The notes under the pieces were generated by a model that was given only the letters and a program-made list of their open reading frames with translations, ran no database searches and had not been told where the DNA came from. The position numbers and the translations under genes are program-made. From Daejeonella rubra (GTDB lineage: Bacteria; Bacteroidota; Bacteroidia; Sphingobacteriales; Sphingobacteriaceae): a DNA stretch of 64,000 nucleotides. This document shows, in pieces, positions 18,648 through 28,033 of this stretch (its first letter is position 1; each line of letters opens with the position of its first letter). The stretch lies in assembly GCF_900103545.1 (NCBI RefSeq), contig NZ_FNHH01000001.1, positions 248,001 through 312,000 of the forward strand. Reading direction: 5' to 3'.

Positions 18648-19765
18648 AGTATTTGATTTAAAATAGTACAGAGGTTATTTATTTCATTCATTGAATTATG
18701 ATTGTGCAGACATATTCTAAGGCGTTCTGTGCCAATTGCAACAGTCGGACTTAGTATTGCCCTGACATCAAAACCGGCTTGTTGAATTTTTATAGCTGCC
18801 TCTCTTGCCTGGCTGTTTCCCGGAACCAGGATGATCTGTATAGCCGATCTGCTTTGTAATAGATTGATTACCGGATTAATATTCTGTTTGAATTGTCTGA
18901 TTCGTTCATGAATCATTGTTTGATGATCACGAATTTTGAGAAGGTCATAGGAGACCTTTATGGCTAAATGACTTAGAAATGAGGAGGCTGTAGTAAAAAT
19001 GAAAGATCTGGAAAAATTGATCAGGTAATTGCGGAGCTGATCGCTACCCAAAACTGCAGCGCCATGTGCGCCCATACCTTTTCCAAAGGTGATAATTCTT
19101 GCGAAAACCTTGTCGCATAATCCCAGTTCATGCACCAGCCCTCTTCCTGAATTTCCAAATATTCCAATAGCATGTGCCTCATCTACAATCAGAGCAGCAT
19201 CATGTTTTTTTGCAATTTTTGCAATTTCCGTAAGTGGTGCCTCATCTCCATCCATAGAATAGATGCTTTCAACAACAATAAATATTCTGCCTTTTGCAAG
19301 TTTTAATTTTTGTTCGAGGTTTTGCAGGTCATTATGCCTGAATACGAAGCGTGATGCATGGCTTAGCCGGATACCATCAATAATAGAAGCATGAATATAC
19401 TCATCTGAAATAATGGTGTCGCCGCGTTGCGGGATGCAGGAGAACAGACCAATATTGGCATTATATCCTGAATTAAAGAGAAGGGAGCTCTCTGCCTTAT
19501 GGAATTTTGCAATTTCATTTTCAAGATTTTCAGTAAAGCGATCATTGCCTGCCAGCAAGCGTGAACCTCCGGAACCCATGCGGTAATGAGGGTACTTTTT
19601 CATTTCAGTCTCAAACATTGCCCTGAACTCCATTGAATGAGCAAAGCCCAGGTAGTCGTTTGAGCAGAAATCAATCAGATTGTTTTCTGGCTTTAAAGTA
19701 CGTAGTGAGTCGTTACTTCTGCGATACTCTAAACTTTCCGAAATGAATTTATTAATGCCTTCCAA
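18644..19765 (-). CDS. bioF: 8-amino-7-oxononanoate synthase
   Basis: PLP enzyme joining pimeloyl-ACP/CoA with alanine in the biotin pathway. 373 residues: NDYLGFA near the N terminus, GSGGSRLLAGN, VDEAHAIGIFG, and the PLP lysine in TFGKGMGAHGAAV. The start is TTG at 19765 (next residues EGINKF); no in-frame ATG is near. The upstream gene's intrinsic terminator lies only 20 nt before this start, so bioF either has a promoter embedded in the terminator region or depends on read-through. It overlaps bioD by 4 nt. Confidence 0.93.
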   Translation of the reverse strand: MEGINKFISESLEYRRSNDSLRTLKPENNLIDFCSNDYLGFAHSMEFRAMFETEMKKYPHYRMGSGGSRLLAGNDRFTENLENEIAKFHKAESSLLFNSGYNANIGLFSCIPQRGDTIISDEYIHASIIDGIRLSHASRFVFRHNDLQNLEQKLKLAKGRIFIVVESIYSMDGDEAPLTEIAKIAKKHDAALIVDEAHAIGIFGNSGRGLVHELGLCDKVFARIITFGKGMGAHGAAVLGSDQLRNYLINFSRSFIFTTASSFLSHLAIKVSYDLLKIRDHQTMIHERIRQFKQNINPVINLLQSRSAIQIILVPGNSQAREAAIKIQQAGFDVRAILSPTVAIGTERLRICLHNHNSMNEINNLCTILNQIL

Positions 19766-19785
19766 GTTTTATTTTTGTTAAAAAT

Positions 19786-19817
19786 AAGAAAAGCGGTCTA
19801 ATTAGACCGCTTTTCTT
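19786..19817 (-). terminator. Intrinsic terminator between the Spy-like gene and bioF
   Basis: A perfect 14-bp inverted repeat (19786-19799 and 19804-19817, core AGCGGTCT) with an AATT loop, followed on the minus strand by a run of T. It ends the Spy-like gene and lies immediately before bioF. Confidence 0.85.
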
Positions 19818-19838
19818 AGGAATGCAGTATAAGATTAT

Positions 19839-20267
19839 TTAACCTTTTCTTGGGCCATGCATTGGACGTCTATGTTCCTGCATACGTTCTTTCCCCTTTG
19901 CTTTCATCTCCTCCAAGGTTTTTTGCTGCTCTTCTGTAAGGATCTTATTCATTTTTTTCTCACCTTCATCCATTAACTCCTTACGTTTTTCCATTTGGTT
20001 TTTTCTGGTTGCAGCATCAGCTTCCTGCATTTTTCCCATTTTATTTGCACGTTCCAGTTGAAGTGCATATACTTTTTCTTTCTGCTCAGGAGTTAAATTT
20101 AATTTTTTCTCAAGTGCATCTGTACTCATTTTTGCACGTTCTTCAGGAGATTTCATCTCACGATGAGGCTGACCCGCTTCATGACCTTTTCTCTGTGGAG
20201 TATCTTGTGAATAACCAGCGCCTACTAATCCTATTAATAAACCTGCAGTAATCAATATTTTTTTCAT
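19839..20267 (-). CDS. Small periplasmic Spy/CpxP-like LTxxQ protein
   Basis: 142 residues with a signal peptide (cleavage after GAGYSQ). The mature protein is charged and helical with two LTxxQ-type motifs, LNLTPEQKEKV near residue 58 and ILTEEQQKTL near residue 109, the pattern of CpxP/Spy periplasmic chaperones and metal- or stress-sensing proteins. The C terminus is rich in His, Arg, Pro and Gly (HRRPMHGPRKG). A stress-related chaperone role is inferred from the motif only. It is monocistronic with its own terminator. Confidence 0.8.
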   Translation of the reverse strand: MKKILITAGLLIGLVGAGYSQDTPQRKGHEAGQPHREMKSPEERAKMSTDALEKKLNLTPEQKEKVYALQLERANKMGKMQEADAATRKNQMEKRKELMDEGEKKMNKILTEEQQKTLEEMKAKGKERMQEHRRPMHGPRKG

Positions 20268-20341
20268 ATCTATTTGTGTTTGTATATACAGATAGATGAT
20301 TTTTAGGTAATAAGGTTTAAAATCTTAATTGTTAAATAATG

Positions 20342-21118
20342 TTAAGATTTATTTCTATCGAGATTAGAGATTGATTTTTGCATCTGTGATACCATAGTAG
20401 TGAGCGTTTCTAAGGTTGGTTCAGGGGCAGGATCAGGAAAGTCTGTACTAATATATGCTTTTGCCTTCCAGATCTCTAAAACGTCTTCACCAGCAATAGA
20501 GTAGGGCTCATAAACCGGATTGTCTGAGATAAGTTTTAAAGCTTTGTTTTCCTTGAATTTATTGCCAATTCTTTTATAAACGATCCCGTCACTTTTGCTG
20601 ATCACCACATAGGTATCGCCAGGTTTAAGTTCATTCCAGTTGGAAAGATACTCTCCGACAACCACAGTTCCGGATTGTAGTGGGAGCATTGAATCACCTT
20701 TTATTTCAAATGCACGATAGGTTCCCTGACGAAACATGGGCAAGTGGAATTTTGGAAGCTCTGAAATGTATTCCGGATCTCCATAGCCATTCAGATAGCC
20801 TGCGCTGGCCTTTACAGGAACCAGTTCAATATTCTCTCTGTCCTGACTATCAACTGAAATGCTTAATACTCTGATATTCGCAGGATCGCCTTTTGGTTTC
20901 GGTTTCCATTTGTCGTCAATGCGATCATTGATGAGTTCGTCCATGGAAAGCTCGTAAAACTCTGCGAATTTTTTTAGTAATTCATATTTAGGCTCTGCCC
21001 GGTCCTCTTCATATGCTCCAACAAGAGAGCGTTTAATATCAAGAGTGTCTGCAAATTGCTGTTGTGTAAGCCCTTTTTTCTTGCGGAGGTACTTCAGATT
21101 GGAAGAAATGTTTGCCAT
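20342..21118 (-). CDS. XRE-type repressor with S24 (LexA/UmuD-like) autoprotease domain
   Basis: 258 residues. The N-terminal HTH (about 8-62) shows LRKKKGLTQQQFADTLDIKR. The C-terminal S24 domain has the Ser143 nucleophile in GDSMLPL and the general-base Lys182 in IVYKRIG; an Ala-Gly pair (A106-G107 in KASAGYL) lies where LexA-like proteins cleave themselves. This suggests a repressor inactivated by RecA-stimulated or self cleavage, though the trigger cannot be read from sequence. It is divergent from the GIY-YIG-like gene, with an operator-like palindrome between them. Confidence 0.9.
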   Translation of the reverse strand: MANISSNLKYLRKKKGLTQQQFADTLDIKRSLVGAYEEDRAEPKYELLKKFAEFYELSMDELINDRIDDKWKPKPKGDPANIRVLSISVDSQDRENIELVPVKASAGYLNGYGDPEYISELPKFHLPMFRQGTYRAFEIKGDSMLPLQSGTVVVGEYLSNWNELKPGDTYVVISKSDGIVYKRIGNKFKENKALKLISDNPVYEPYSIAGEDVLEIWKAKAYISTDFPDPAPEPTLETLTTMVSQMQKSISNLDRNKS

Positions 21119-21152
21119 TTGAAAATAAATTTGGAAATACTAAAATTGTTAG

Positions 21153-21174
21153 TAAATTTATGCTCATAAAATTA
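21153..21174. promoter_or_regulatory. Operator candidate between the S24 repressor and the GIY-YIG-like gene
   Basis: A 22-bp palindrome, TAA-a-TTTATG-CT-CATAAA-a-TTA, with perfect 6-bp inner arms and 3-bp outer arms lies in the 94-nt divergent intergenic region. A second short dyad, CTAA-n5-TTAG (21140-21152), is close by. The position fits autoregulation by the S24 repressor and joint control of the divergent gene. Confidence 0.55.
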
Positions 21175-21212
21175 GCAATTATTCTTGGAACAAAAAATTT
21201 AAATTTTAATAT

Positions 21213-21587
21213 ATGCCGATCCTAACTAAACCAGCCATGAGAACTAAAAAATTTGTTTATTTAGTAACTGACCGTAACCGTACTTGCATACATGTAGGGA
21301 TGAGTACTGACCTGATGAAGACCATGAGTTTCTACAGACAGATGCCCAATTTATTTTTTGATGCAGGGCAGCAATTAACAAGGCTTGTTTATTTTGAAGA
21401 ACTAAGTTCTGAATCAGCTGCTCTTGAACGTTTTAATTTAATTAACAAGTTTGCGCGTATACAAAAAGACAGGCTGATCAGATCTGTTAATCCTGACTGG
21501 ATCGACCTGACCATTGGCTTAGATTTTGAGCAGGTATTGATCTCTGGAATTCAGCCAATGCGTGCTTCTTTCAGCAGTTTATCCTGA
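21213..21587 (+). CDS. Degenerate GIY-YIG-superfamily protein
   Basis: 124 residues; the ATG at 21237 (MRTKKFVYLV) is an alternative start. The layout FVYLVTDRNRTCIHVGMSTDL, then LVYFEELSSESAALERF and SVNPDWIDL follows the small single-domain GIY-YIG family (UPF0213-like: VYIL.., YIGvT.dL, E in the helix, LNPeWkDL). The second Tyr of the signature (YIG) is replaced by His (HVG) and the catalytic Arg after DL is missing (DLMKTM), so nuclease activity is doubtful. It is divergent from the S24 repressor, which may control it. Confidence 0.65.
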   Translation: MPILTKPAMRTKKFVYLVTDRNRTCIHVGMSTDLMKTMSFYRQMPNLFFDAGQQLTRLVYFEELSSESAALERFNLINKFARIQKDRLIRSVNPDWIDLTIGLDFEQVLISGIQPMRASFSSLS

Positions 21588-22085
21588 TTACTTTTTTATA
21601 AATTTCAGGGCAGCTGAATTCATGCAGTAGCGTTTGCCGCCTTTATCTTTAGGACCGTCATCAAATACATGGCCCAGGTGCAATCCGGTTTTAGTTTCGA
21701 TCACTTCATCACGGATCATTCCGTGGCTGTCATCGGTTACAACGGTGATCACTCCGGCTTTAATTGCTTTGGTAAAGCTTGGCCAGCCACTACCTGATTC
21801 ATATTTGTCTTCCGAACTGAATAATGGTTCGCCAGTAGCAGCACTTACATAAATGCCCTTTTGATGATTGTTATTATATGGATTTTTAAATGGAGGTTCG
21901 GTACCTCTTTTTACCATAATTTCAAAGGAAATGGGACTTAATATCTTTCTCCATTCTGCTTCTGATTTTTGGATCGGGAAACTTAGTGCTTTAGTATTTT
22001 CTTGTTTGGTTTTGGCTTTGTTTTGTCCGCAGCTGCTGCTTGTAATTAGAAAAACTAACATGGCAACACTTAATATGACTTTCAT
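21588..22085 (-). CDS. msrB: Peptide-methionine (R)-S-oxide reductase MsrB, lipoprotein form
   Basis: Repairs methionine-R-sulfoxide. From the ATG at 22085 the protein has 165 residues with a lipoprotein signal (MKVILSVAMLVFLITSSSC), so it acts in the envelope. The frame is open 12 codons further upstream. Family motifs: GTEPPFKNPY, SGSGWPSF, GLHLGHVFDDGP, and the catalytic Cys in RYCMNSAALKF. The zinc-binding CxxC pairs of many MsrB proteins are absent (LFSSEDKY), so this is the zinc-free class. Its stop is adjacent to the convergent GIY-YIG-like gene. Confidence 0.93.
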   Translation of the reverse strand: MKVILSVAMLVFLITSSSCGQNKAKTKQENTKALSFPIQKSEAEWRKILSPISFEIMVKRGTEPPFKNPYNNNHQKGIYVSAATGEPLFSSEDKYESGSGWPSFTKAIKAGVITVVTDDSHGMIRDEVIETKTGLHLGHVFDDGPKDKGGKRYCMNSAALKFIKK

Positions 22086-22211
22086 TGGATTATCTTTAAT
22101 TGTACATGGAAGGTAGATCATAAATATTTTTATGCATGCGATGACTGAAAGTAATCACATGTATAAGTTACGAAATAGTTAAATGTTTGGTTTTATTTAG
22201 ATGAACAATAA

Positions 22212-22237
22212 AAAAAGCGATCCTGAGATCGCTTTTT
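22212..22237 (-). terminator. Intrinsic terminator of the large metallopeptidase gene
   Basis: An 11-bp stem (AAAAAGCGATC with GATCGCTTTTT) with a CTGA loop, 5 nt past the stop codon at 22242; on the minus strand it ends in a T run. Confidence 0.85.
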
Positions 22238-22241
22238 CTTT

Positions 22242-25200
22242 TTACCATCCCGGTGCAAAGGTTAACCCAAATACTCCGAGGTTCACATCTTTTCTTTGGA
22301 AAGGTATCGCATAATATGGTTCAAGAACAAAATATCCGAATACATTTACTCTTAAGGATACACCGGCACTCATGGCAGGTATTCGTTCCAGATATCCCGT
22401 GGCACCGCCAACCTGGCGTGGCTCAGATCTGAAGGCCACTTTTGAATCATTATCGTAAGCAAGCCCCATATCAAAAAATAAATTCAGGTCTGAGAATAAG
22501 AATTTGGATTCAACTGCAGCCAATTTTTTGGGGCCTGTAAATGGAAGTCGTAATTCGAAATTAGCAACAGCAATTCTTGAACCCACTAACTGATTAATAT
22601 CAAATCCATCTGTAGTAGCTGATCCGTTCTTGTAAAAAGAGTTGGCCTCATATCCGCGTATCAAATATCCATATCCGGCATACATCTGATATAGTCTGTT
22701 TTCATCACGCCCGAAACGAGTGTAGGTATAAAGTCTGGCTGCGATGGTTACTGGTTTTACCCGTACATATCTTCTTCCATCAACCGTCAGTGCATTCAAT
22801 TTATAATCGCCCTGGTAGTTTTCAATTCCCACACGGTAACGAAATCCGGAAAGGGGAGAAGTAACACCTGAGAATGAATTGTCTCCAACAAATGCTGCAT
22901 TCAACTGCACTGTTGTGAAAGGATTAAAGTAAACACCATAGGTTTGAAATGCTTCATCCTTTGATAGTTTTTCTCTGTCAGTACCGATCTGATATCCCTG
23001 ATTATAATCGTAATAATTATTATATCTGTCTATTCGGTAGCTATAACGGGAAATTCCACTTCCTGCTTCAAAGCGATGATTTTTCGAAAAAGGATAAGAT
23101 CCAAAAACTGAAAACTGATCTTCAAATGTGCGGATGATATCGTATCGTTCGATATAAGTTTGTCCGATACCCGGAATATTTTCAACTGCAGCAGAAAACT
23201 GACCTGAAACATAAGGAATATGTGATCCTACTACGCCCCAATTGATTCTGCTTTGTTGGTTAACATAAGCTACCTGACCTCCAAAATCATAGATCTCCCC
23301 ATTTACCGCTGCTGTAGCGTAGATCTGATTTCTTCCAAGAATATCACTGAAAACGCCTTGTATACCACTTGAAAGTCCTGTTCCAAATCTTCCAACTGAG
23401 GCACCAACACCATTACTCGATAGATAATCCAGCTTAAATTTAGGTTGATAAGCAATAGTGCGGATTGAATCTTTTGGAATTCTTTCGAATCTTTCAAAGT
23501 TATCCAGGTTGGCATTTACAATGTTCACCCCAACAGACCTAGAAGGGGGAAGTTCTGCAGCATCAAAATTGATCTCGTCGTTACCTACAGGTACCGGTTT
23601 GAAATCAGAGGCTTTAGCATTATAGATGGTATATTTCTGAGCTCTGTAATAAGAGTACAATATATCATCTTTGGTAGATACACTTAAAGCTGGAGAATAT
23701 TCTGTGATACCACTTATACCTGTGAAATAATCAGTTAACTGTTCAACTGATTGTTTCTCAAGAGAGTAGCGGTACAAATTTCTGAAACCATCCCTGTTAG
23801 ACAGGAAGTAAATACTTTTATTATCTCCTGAATATTGAGGATTCAGGTTGTTGGCTCCATCAAATACAGGAATGTCAGTGATCTTTTTACTAGCCAGATC
23901 AATGATAGCCATGTTTAGCGTGATATCTACGCTGGTTGAAGACTGATCGAAGGTTTTACGGTCGGTACTGAATACTATTGCACTTCCGTCTCTGGAATAA
24001 CTGGGATGATAATCTGAATATTTGTCATTGGTCAACTGGGTCAGTAATCTCGTGCGAAGGTTAAATTGGTAAAGGTCATTTTGGCCTTCTTTTAATCCTG
24101 AAAAGGCAACATCGTTTCCATTTGGCGACCAGGTAATATTGCTGAACTCTTCAACTTTCCCCATTGCCTCAGTAGTCACAATCTTTCCGTTAGATACGTC
24201 AATGATCATTAGTTTATTTACACCTGCACTGAATACGCTGAATGCAAATTTTCTGCTATCAGGCGACCATGCACCGGCAGATTCAATAAAGTTGTATTCA
24301 TCTATATCACCACTTTTGGCTTTACTTGATAATTTCCGGATGATCTTTCCTGTTCGTGCATCAGCAAGGAAGAGGTCAATGCTGAGGAGATCCCTTTCTG
24401 AAAGAAATGCAACATAATTTCCATCGGGTGAAATAGCGGGAGCAACGTTGTAGTTGGCACCACCATTTTTTTCGTCGATGATCTTTTTCCCGATCGGTAC
24501 CTGTGCTGTATCCTTAAGATAAGGGCGGTAAGTATTTTCTATACTTGTTTTCCACAGGCTTGATAAGGTTCGGTCATCGTATCCAAAAGTACGGCGAATG
24601 GCCATTTCATAGCCGTATTTAGCAGTCTCTTTAAAGAATGGAACAATAACTGTGTCTCCATAGGTTGAACCAATATAAGACCAGAACGCCTGCCCATAGC
24701 GATAAGGGAAATATTTGTTTGATTCGGTCAGATCCTTTAAGGTAGGGATATCTTTATTCAAAAATGCATCACGCATCCACATAGAAGTATAAGCATCCTG
24801 TTTACCGACAGAAAGGTATTCAGCCATACCTTCTACCATCCATAAAGGCAGGTTTGCAATATTCTCAAGGTTTGTTGAATCACCTTCAATTAATGAATGA
24901 TATTGAAAAGCATGAACAAGTTCGTGTCCAAGAACGTGTCTTGTTTGATGATTTACCTGCGAAATAGGCATGATCACCCTGTTTTTGAGACCTTCAGTAA
25001 CACCACCTGTACCTACTCCAATTTCACCGCTTAATGCCGTAGTTTGTTGAAAGTCGGGATGATTTGAGTAAAGTATAAATGGATTTTTCTTTAAAAAAGT
25101 ATCCCTGAATACCTGCTGATGTAATTCATACCAAACTTCAGCTTCTTTAGCAAAGCGCTGAACAAGGCTGTCATTTTTCAGGTAATAATACAGGTCGAAG

Positions 25201-25364
25201 TGGGGGGTTTCATATACCTTGAATTTCAGGTTTTTGTACCTCACTTTATTCTGACCAAAATATTGAGCCTGAACGTCGATGCTATTGCCGACAAGTGTTA
25301 TTAAAAAAAAGGACAATATCAGCCAAAATGATGGCTTTCTTCGGGCAACTGTATTTTCTCTCAT
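22242..25364 (-). CDS. Peptidase-MA-like / WD40-type propeller / outer-membrane barrel protein
   Basis: A 1040-residue exported protein with three parts. After the signal peptide (end near VQAQ, residue 34), residues ~45-290 resemble a gluzincin metallopeptidase with H147-ELV-H151 and downstream E178 in WMVEGMAEYL. Residues ~300-620 contain TolB/PD40 propeller repeats such as APAISPDGNYVAFLS and NITWSPNGNDVAFS. The last ~370 residues look like a BamA/TamA-type barrel ending in GVFGLTFAPGW. It probably sits in the outer membrane with the first two parts in the periplasm. The substrate is unknown. It is monocistronic. Confidence 0.85.
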   Translation of the reverse strand: MRENTVARRKPSFWLILSFFLITLVGNSIDVQAQYFGQNKVRYKNLKFKVYETPHFDLYYYLKNDSLVQRFAKEAEVWYELHQQVFRDTFLKKNPFILYSNHPDFQQTTALSGEIGVGTGGVTEGLKNRVIMPISQVNHQTRHVLGHELVHAFQYHSLIEGDSTNLENIANLPLWMVEGMAEYLSVGKQDAYTSMWMRDAFLNKDIPTLKDLTESNKYFPYRYGQAFWSYIGSTYGDTVIVPFFKETAKYGYEMAIRRTFGYDDRTLSSLWKTSIENTYRPYLKDTAQVPIGKKIIDEKNGGANYNVAPAISPDGNYVAFLSERDLLSIDLFLADARTGKIIRKLSSKAKSGDIDEYNFIESAGAWSPDSRKFAFSVFSAGVNKLMIIDVSNGKIVTTEAMGKVEEFSNITWSPNGNDVAFSGLKEGQNDLYQFNLRTRLLTQLTNDKYSDYHPSYSRDGSAIVFSTDRKTFDQSSTSVDITLNMAIIDLASKKITDIPVFDGANNLNPQYSGDNKSIYFLSNRDGFRNLYRYSLEKQSVEQLTDYFTGISGITEYSPALSVSTKDDILYSYYRAQKYTIYNAKASDFKPVPVGNDEINFDAAELPPSRSVGVNIVNANLDNFERFERIPKDSIRTIAYQPKFKLDYLSSNGVGASVGRFGTGLSSGIQGVFSDILGRNQIYATAAVNGEIYDFGGQVAYVNQQSRINWGVVGSHIPYVSGQFSAAVENIPGIGQTYIERYDIIRTFEDQFSVFGSYPFSKNHRFEAGSGISRYSYRIDRYNNYYDYNQGYQIGTDREKLSKDEAFQTYGVYFNPFTTVQLNAAFVGDNSFSGVTSPLSGFRYRVGIENYQGDYKLNALTVDGRRYVRVKPVTIAARLYTYTRFGRDENRLYQMYAGYGYLIRGYEANSFYKNGSATTDGFDINQLVGSRIAVANFELRLPFTGPKKLAAVESKFLFSDLNLFFDMGLAYDNDSKVAFRSEPRQVGGATGYLERIPAMSAGVSLRVNVFGYFVLEPYYAIPFQRKDVNLGVFGLTFAPGW

Positions 25365-25453
25365 TGAATATCTTGAAATGATCTAAACTAAATTACGTAA
25401 AAATATTGATTTTGATTTTTGAGGAATTTTAAAAAAATTAATGAAAAGTAAAA

Positions 25454-27919
25454 TCAATTAACAGGCTTTGGTTTATTTTGTTTACGTTCTTCCCTGATTT
25501 CTTTACGCGTTTTCTTGACCTCTACTGGCGGCTCTGTTTTTGGATTTACAGGGGGCTTATTATCTGCAGGCAGATTGGTTTTATTTTCCTGTATTTTTGG
25601 AGTTATAGTTTGCCGGGGATTTAAATTCGTGCTTTCTGATGTATCAGGAAGATCTACCGGTGAGTACAATGAATCGGTAAATAAGGAGTCTACAGTTGTT
25701 GTGTCCGAAGAATACCTCGGAGTTTCGCATTGGTATTCTCTCGTGATTTTAACTCCGGGTTTAGGAAAAGGTCCTTGACTTATTCCAAGGGTTTTATCTT
25801 TATAAACTTTCTCCATGAATTTCCCAAAGATCGGTAATGCAGTTCTGGATCCTTCACCGGTTTGGGATGATTTGAAGTGTACACTTCGTTCATCACATCC
25901 AACCCAAACACCTGTAACCAGATCTTTGGTTACACCCATGTACCAGCCATCTACATAATCAGAAGATGTTCCTGTTTTACCGCCGATCTGGTTATTGTTT
26001 TTCCAAAGATCCCATTCCCATAAAGCCTGTGAAGTGCCTTCAGGTTCCTCCATACCACCACGAAGCATATAGATCATCAACCAGGCTATTTCTTCACTGA
26101 GCGTTCTCTTTTGTTCCGATTTGAATTCTTCAATCAGGTTTCCATCCAGATCCATGATCTTCTCGACCAGAATAGGTTCAGATCTAACTCCTTTATTCAG
26201 GAAGGTTCCATACGCTTTGACCATTTCAAAAACACTGACATCATTCGGACCTAAACTAACAGAAGGAACAGCTTTTAGGTCGCTTTCAATACCACATTCA
26301 TGTGCATATTTAACTACATTTTCAGCTCCAACTTTTTCAGTGATCTGTGCTGTAATAGAGTTTACAGATTTGCCCATTGCCCAGCGCATAGACATTTCCC
26401 TTCCTGAGAAGCTGTAATTTGAGTTTTTAGGTTCCCAATATTCAGTTTTGCCTTTTATGGTATATGGAATCCGTACAGCCTGATCAATAAATTTATCACA
26501 AGGATTCATCCCCGCTTCAAGAGCTGCCAGGTAGGCAAATGGCTTAAAGGTTGAGCCTGCCTGTCTTTTTGCCTGATTAACATGATCGTATTTGAAATAG
26601 TTATGATTTATTCCGCCAACCCAAACTTTAATATGGCCATTGAACGGATCAAGGGTCATCATTCCTGTGTTCAGGATCTTTGCATAGTACTTAATGGAAT
26701 CGATCGTAGAATAAATAACCTCCTTTTCGCCATTCCAGCTGAAAACTTTCATTTTCTTAGGAAGGTTCAGATAATGATCAATGGAATCGCGGTTTCCTTT
26801 AAACCGTTTTTTCAGGAAGTCATAGTAAGGTAGTCGCTGAGCCGCCTTTTCAGGGAAGTCAATAATTTCTTTTCCATCTGAAGTTCTCCATGGATTTTCA
26901 TTTCCCCAAACATTTTCAAATCGCTTTTGCAGGATCTTCATCTGGCCTGTTACCGCTTCCTCAGCATATTGCTGCATTCTGGAATCGATTGTGGTATATA
27001 TTTTCAATCCGTCAGCATAAAGGTCATAGCCATTGTCTTCGCACCATTTTTCCAGGTACCGTGAAACAGCTGATCTAAGATAGGAGCCACCATCACTTCC
27101 TTCATCCAGGCTTCCGGGATTTAATTTAAGAGGCCTTTGGCTGTATTTTTTATATTCTTTATCAGTCAGGAATTCATATTTCTGCATCTGGGATAATACC
27201 GTATTACGCCGTTCAAGTGATTTTTCGGGATTCCGGATTGGATTATAGGTTGTTGTTGCTTTTAGCATTCCAACCAGAAGTGCGGCCTCTTCAACCTGAA
27301 GTTTAGCTACACTTTTATTGAAATATCGTTTTGAGGCTGTTTTTATGCCGAAGGTATTATTACCAAAAGGTACCGTGTTCAGGTAGAGTGTTAGAATTTC
27401 GTTTTTTGAATAGTAATTTTCCAGTTTGTATGCAGTTACCCATTCCTTTAATTTAAAAACTACTGTTCTAACCAATGGAATATATTTGATCAATCCCTGA
27501 GATTTTCTGTTTCTGGTGCTGTAAAGGTTTTTTGCAAGCTGTTGGGTGATCGTACTCGCGCCACGTCTGTCACCACTGGCTGTTGATACGATACTGGAAA
27601 TAAGTGATCTGACATCAATTCCACTGTGCTTATAAAATCGAACATCTTCAGTCGCAACCAGGGCATCAATGATCGAAGGAGATATACTGTCATATTCAAC
27701 AGGAGTTCTGTTTTCTTTATAATATTTTCCAATGAGCTTGCCATCGGAGGTATATAGCTCAGAAACGACATTAATATTGGGGGTTTTTATATCCCTAATG
27801 GTTGGAGAGTATCCAAACAACCATAAAAAGTTTAGTTCAAGGGCACAAAAAAAGATAACAATAAAGTATAAAGCTATTATAGCATAGCGAAGACGCTTAT
27901 TTTTAATTCTTCTGAACAT
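25454..27919 (-). CDS. Class A penicillin-binding protein (1A type)
   Basis: Bifunctional murein synthase, 821 residues. One transmembrane helix lies near residues 10-32. The GT51 glycosyltransferase domain has the catalytic Glu in ATEDVRFYKHSGID and RRGASTITQQLAKNLY. The transpeptidase domain has SxxK in AGSTFKPFAYL, SxN in GKSVNS and KTGT in GGKTGTSSDYVDGW. The C-terminal tail (~100 residues) is rich in Pro, Lys and Thr and ends in a highly charged stretch (KKTRKEIREERKQ). All catalytic motifs are intact. It is monocistronic. Confidence 0.96.
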   Translation of the reverse strand: MFRRIKNKRLRYAIIALYFIVIFFCALELNFLWLFGYSPTIRDIKTPNINVVSELYTSDGKLIGKYYKENRTPVEYDSISPSIIDALVATEDVRFYKHSGIDVRSLISSIVSTASGDRRGASTITQQLAKNLYSTRNRKSQGLIKYIPLVRTVVFKLKEWVTAYKLENYYSKNEILTLYLNTVPFGNNTFGIKTASKRYFNKSVAKLQVEEAALLVGMLKATTTYNPIRNPEKSLERRNTVLSQMQKYEFLTDKEYKKYSQRPLKLNPGSLDEGSDGGSYLRSAVSRYLEKWCEDNGYDLYADGLKIYTTIDSRMQQYAEEAVTGQMKILQKRFENVWGNENPWRTSDGKEIIDFPEKAAQRLPYYDFLKKRFKGNRDSIDHYLNLPKKMKVFSWNGEKEVIYSTIDSIKYYAKILNTGMMTLDPFNGHIKVWVGGINHNYFKYDHVNQAKRQAGSTFKPFAYLAALEAGMNPCDKFIDQAVRIPYTIKGKTEYWEPKNSNYSFSGREMSMRWAMGKSVNSITAQITEKVGAENVVKYAHECGIESDLKAVPSVSLGPNDVSVFEMVKAYGTFLNKGVRSEPILVEKIMDLDGNLIEEFKSEQKRTLSEEIAWLMIYMLRGGMEEPEGTSQALWEWDLWKNNNQIGGKTGTSSDYVDGWYMGVTKDLVTGVWVGCDERSVHFKSSQTGEGSRTALPIFGKFMEKVYKDKTLGISQGPFPKPGVKITREYQCETPRYSSDTTTVDSLFTDSLYSPVDLPDTSESTNLNPRQTITPKIQENKTNLPADNKPPVNPKTEPPVEVKKTRKEIREERKQNKPKPVN

Positions 27920-28033
27920 GTGGTAAATATGAGGAAATCATGATTAATATGGTGTAAATTTCTTGGATTTTCAGAATGCAGCATTTTTCGCACAATGTGC
28001 GTACCAAAATCAATAAATTATTAAAATTATTTT

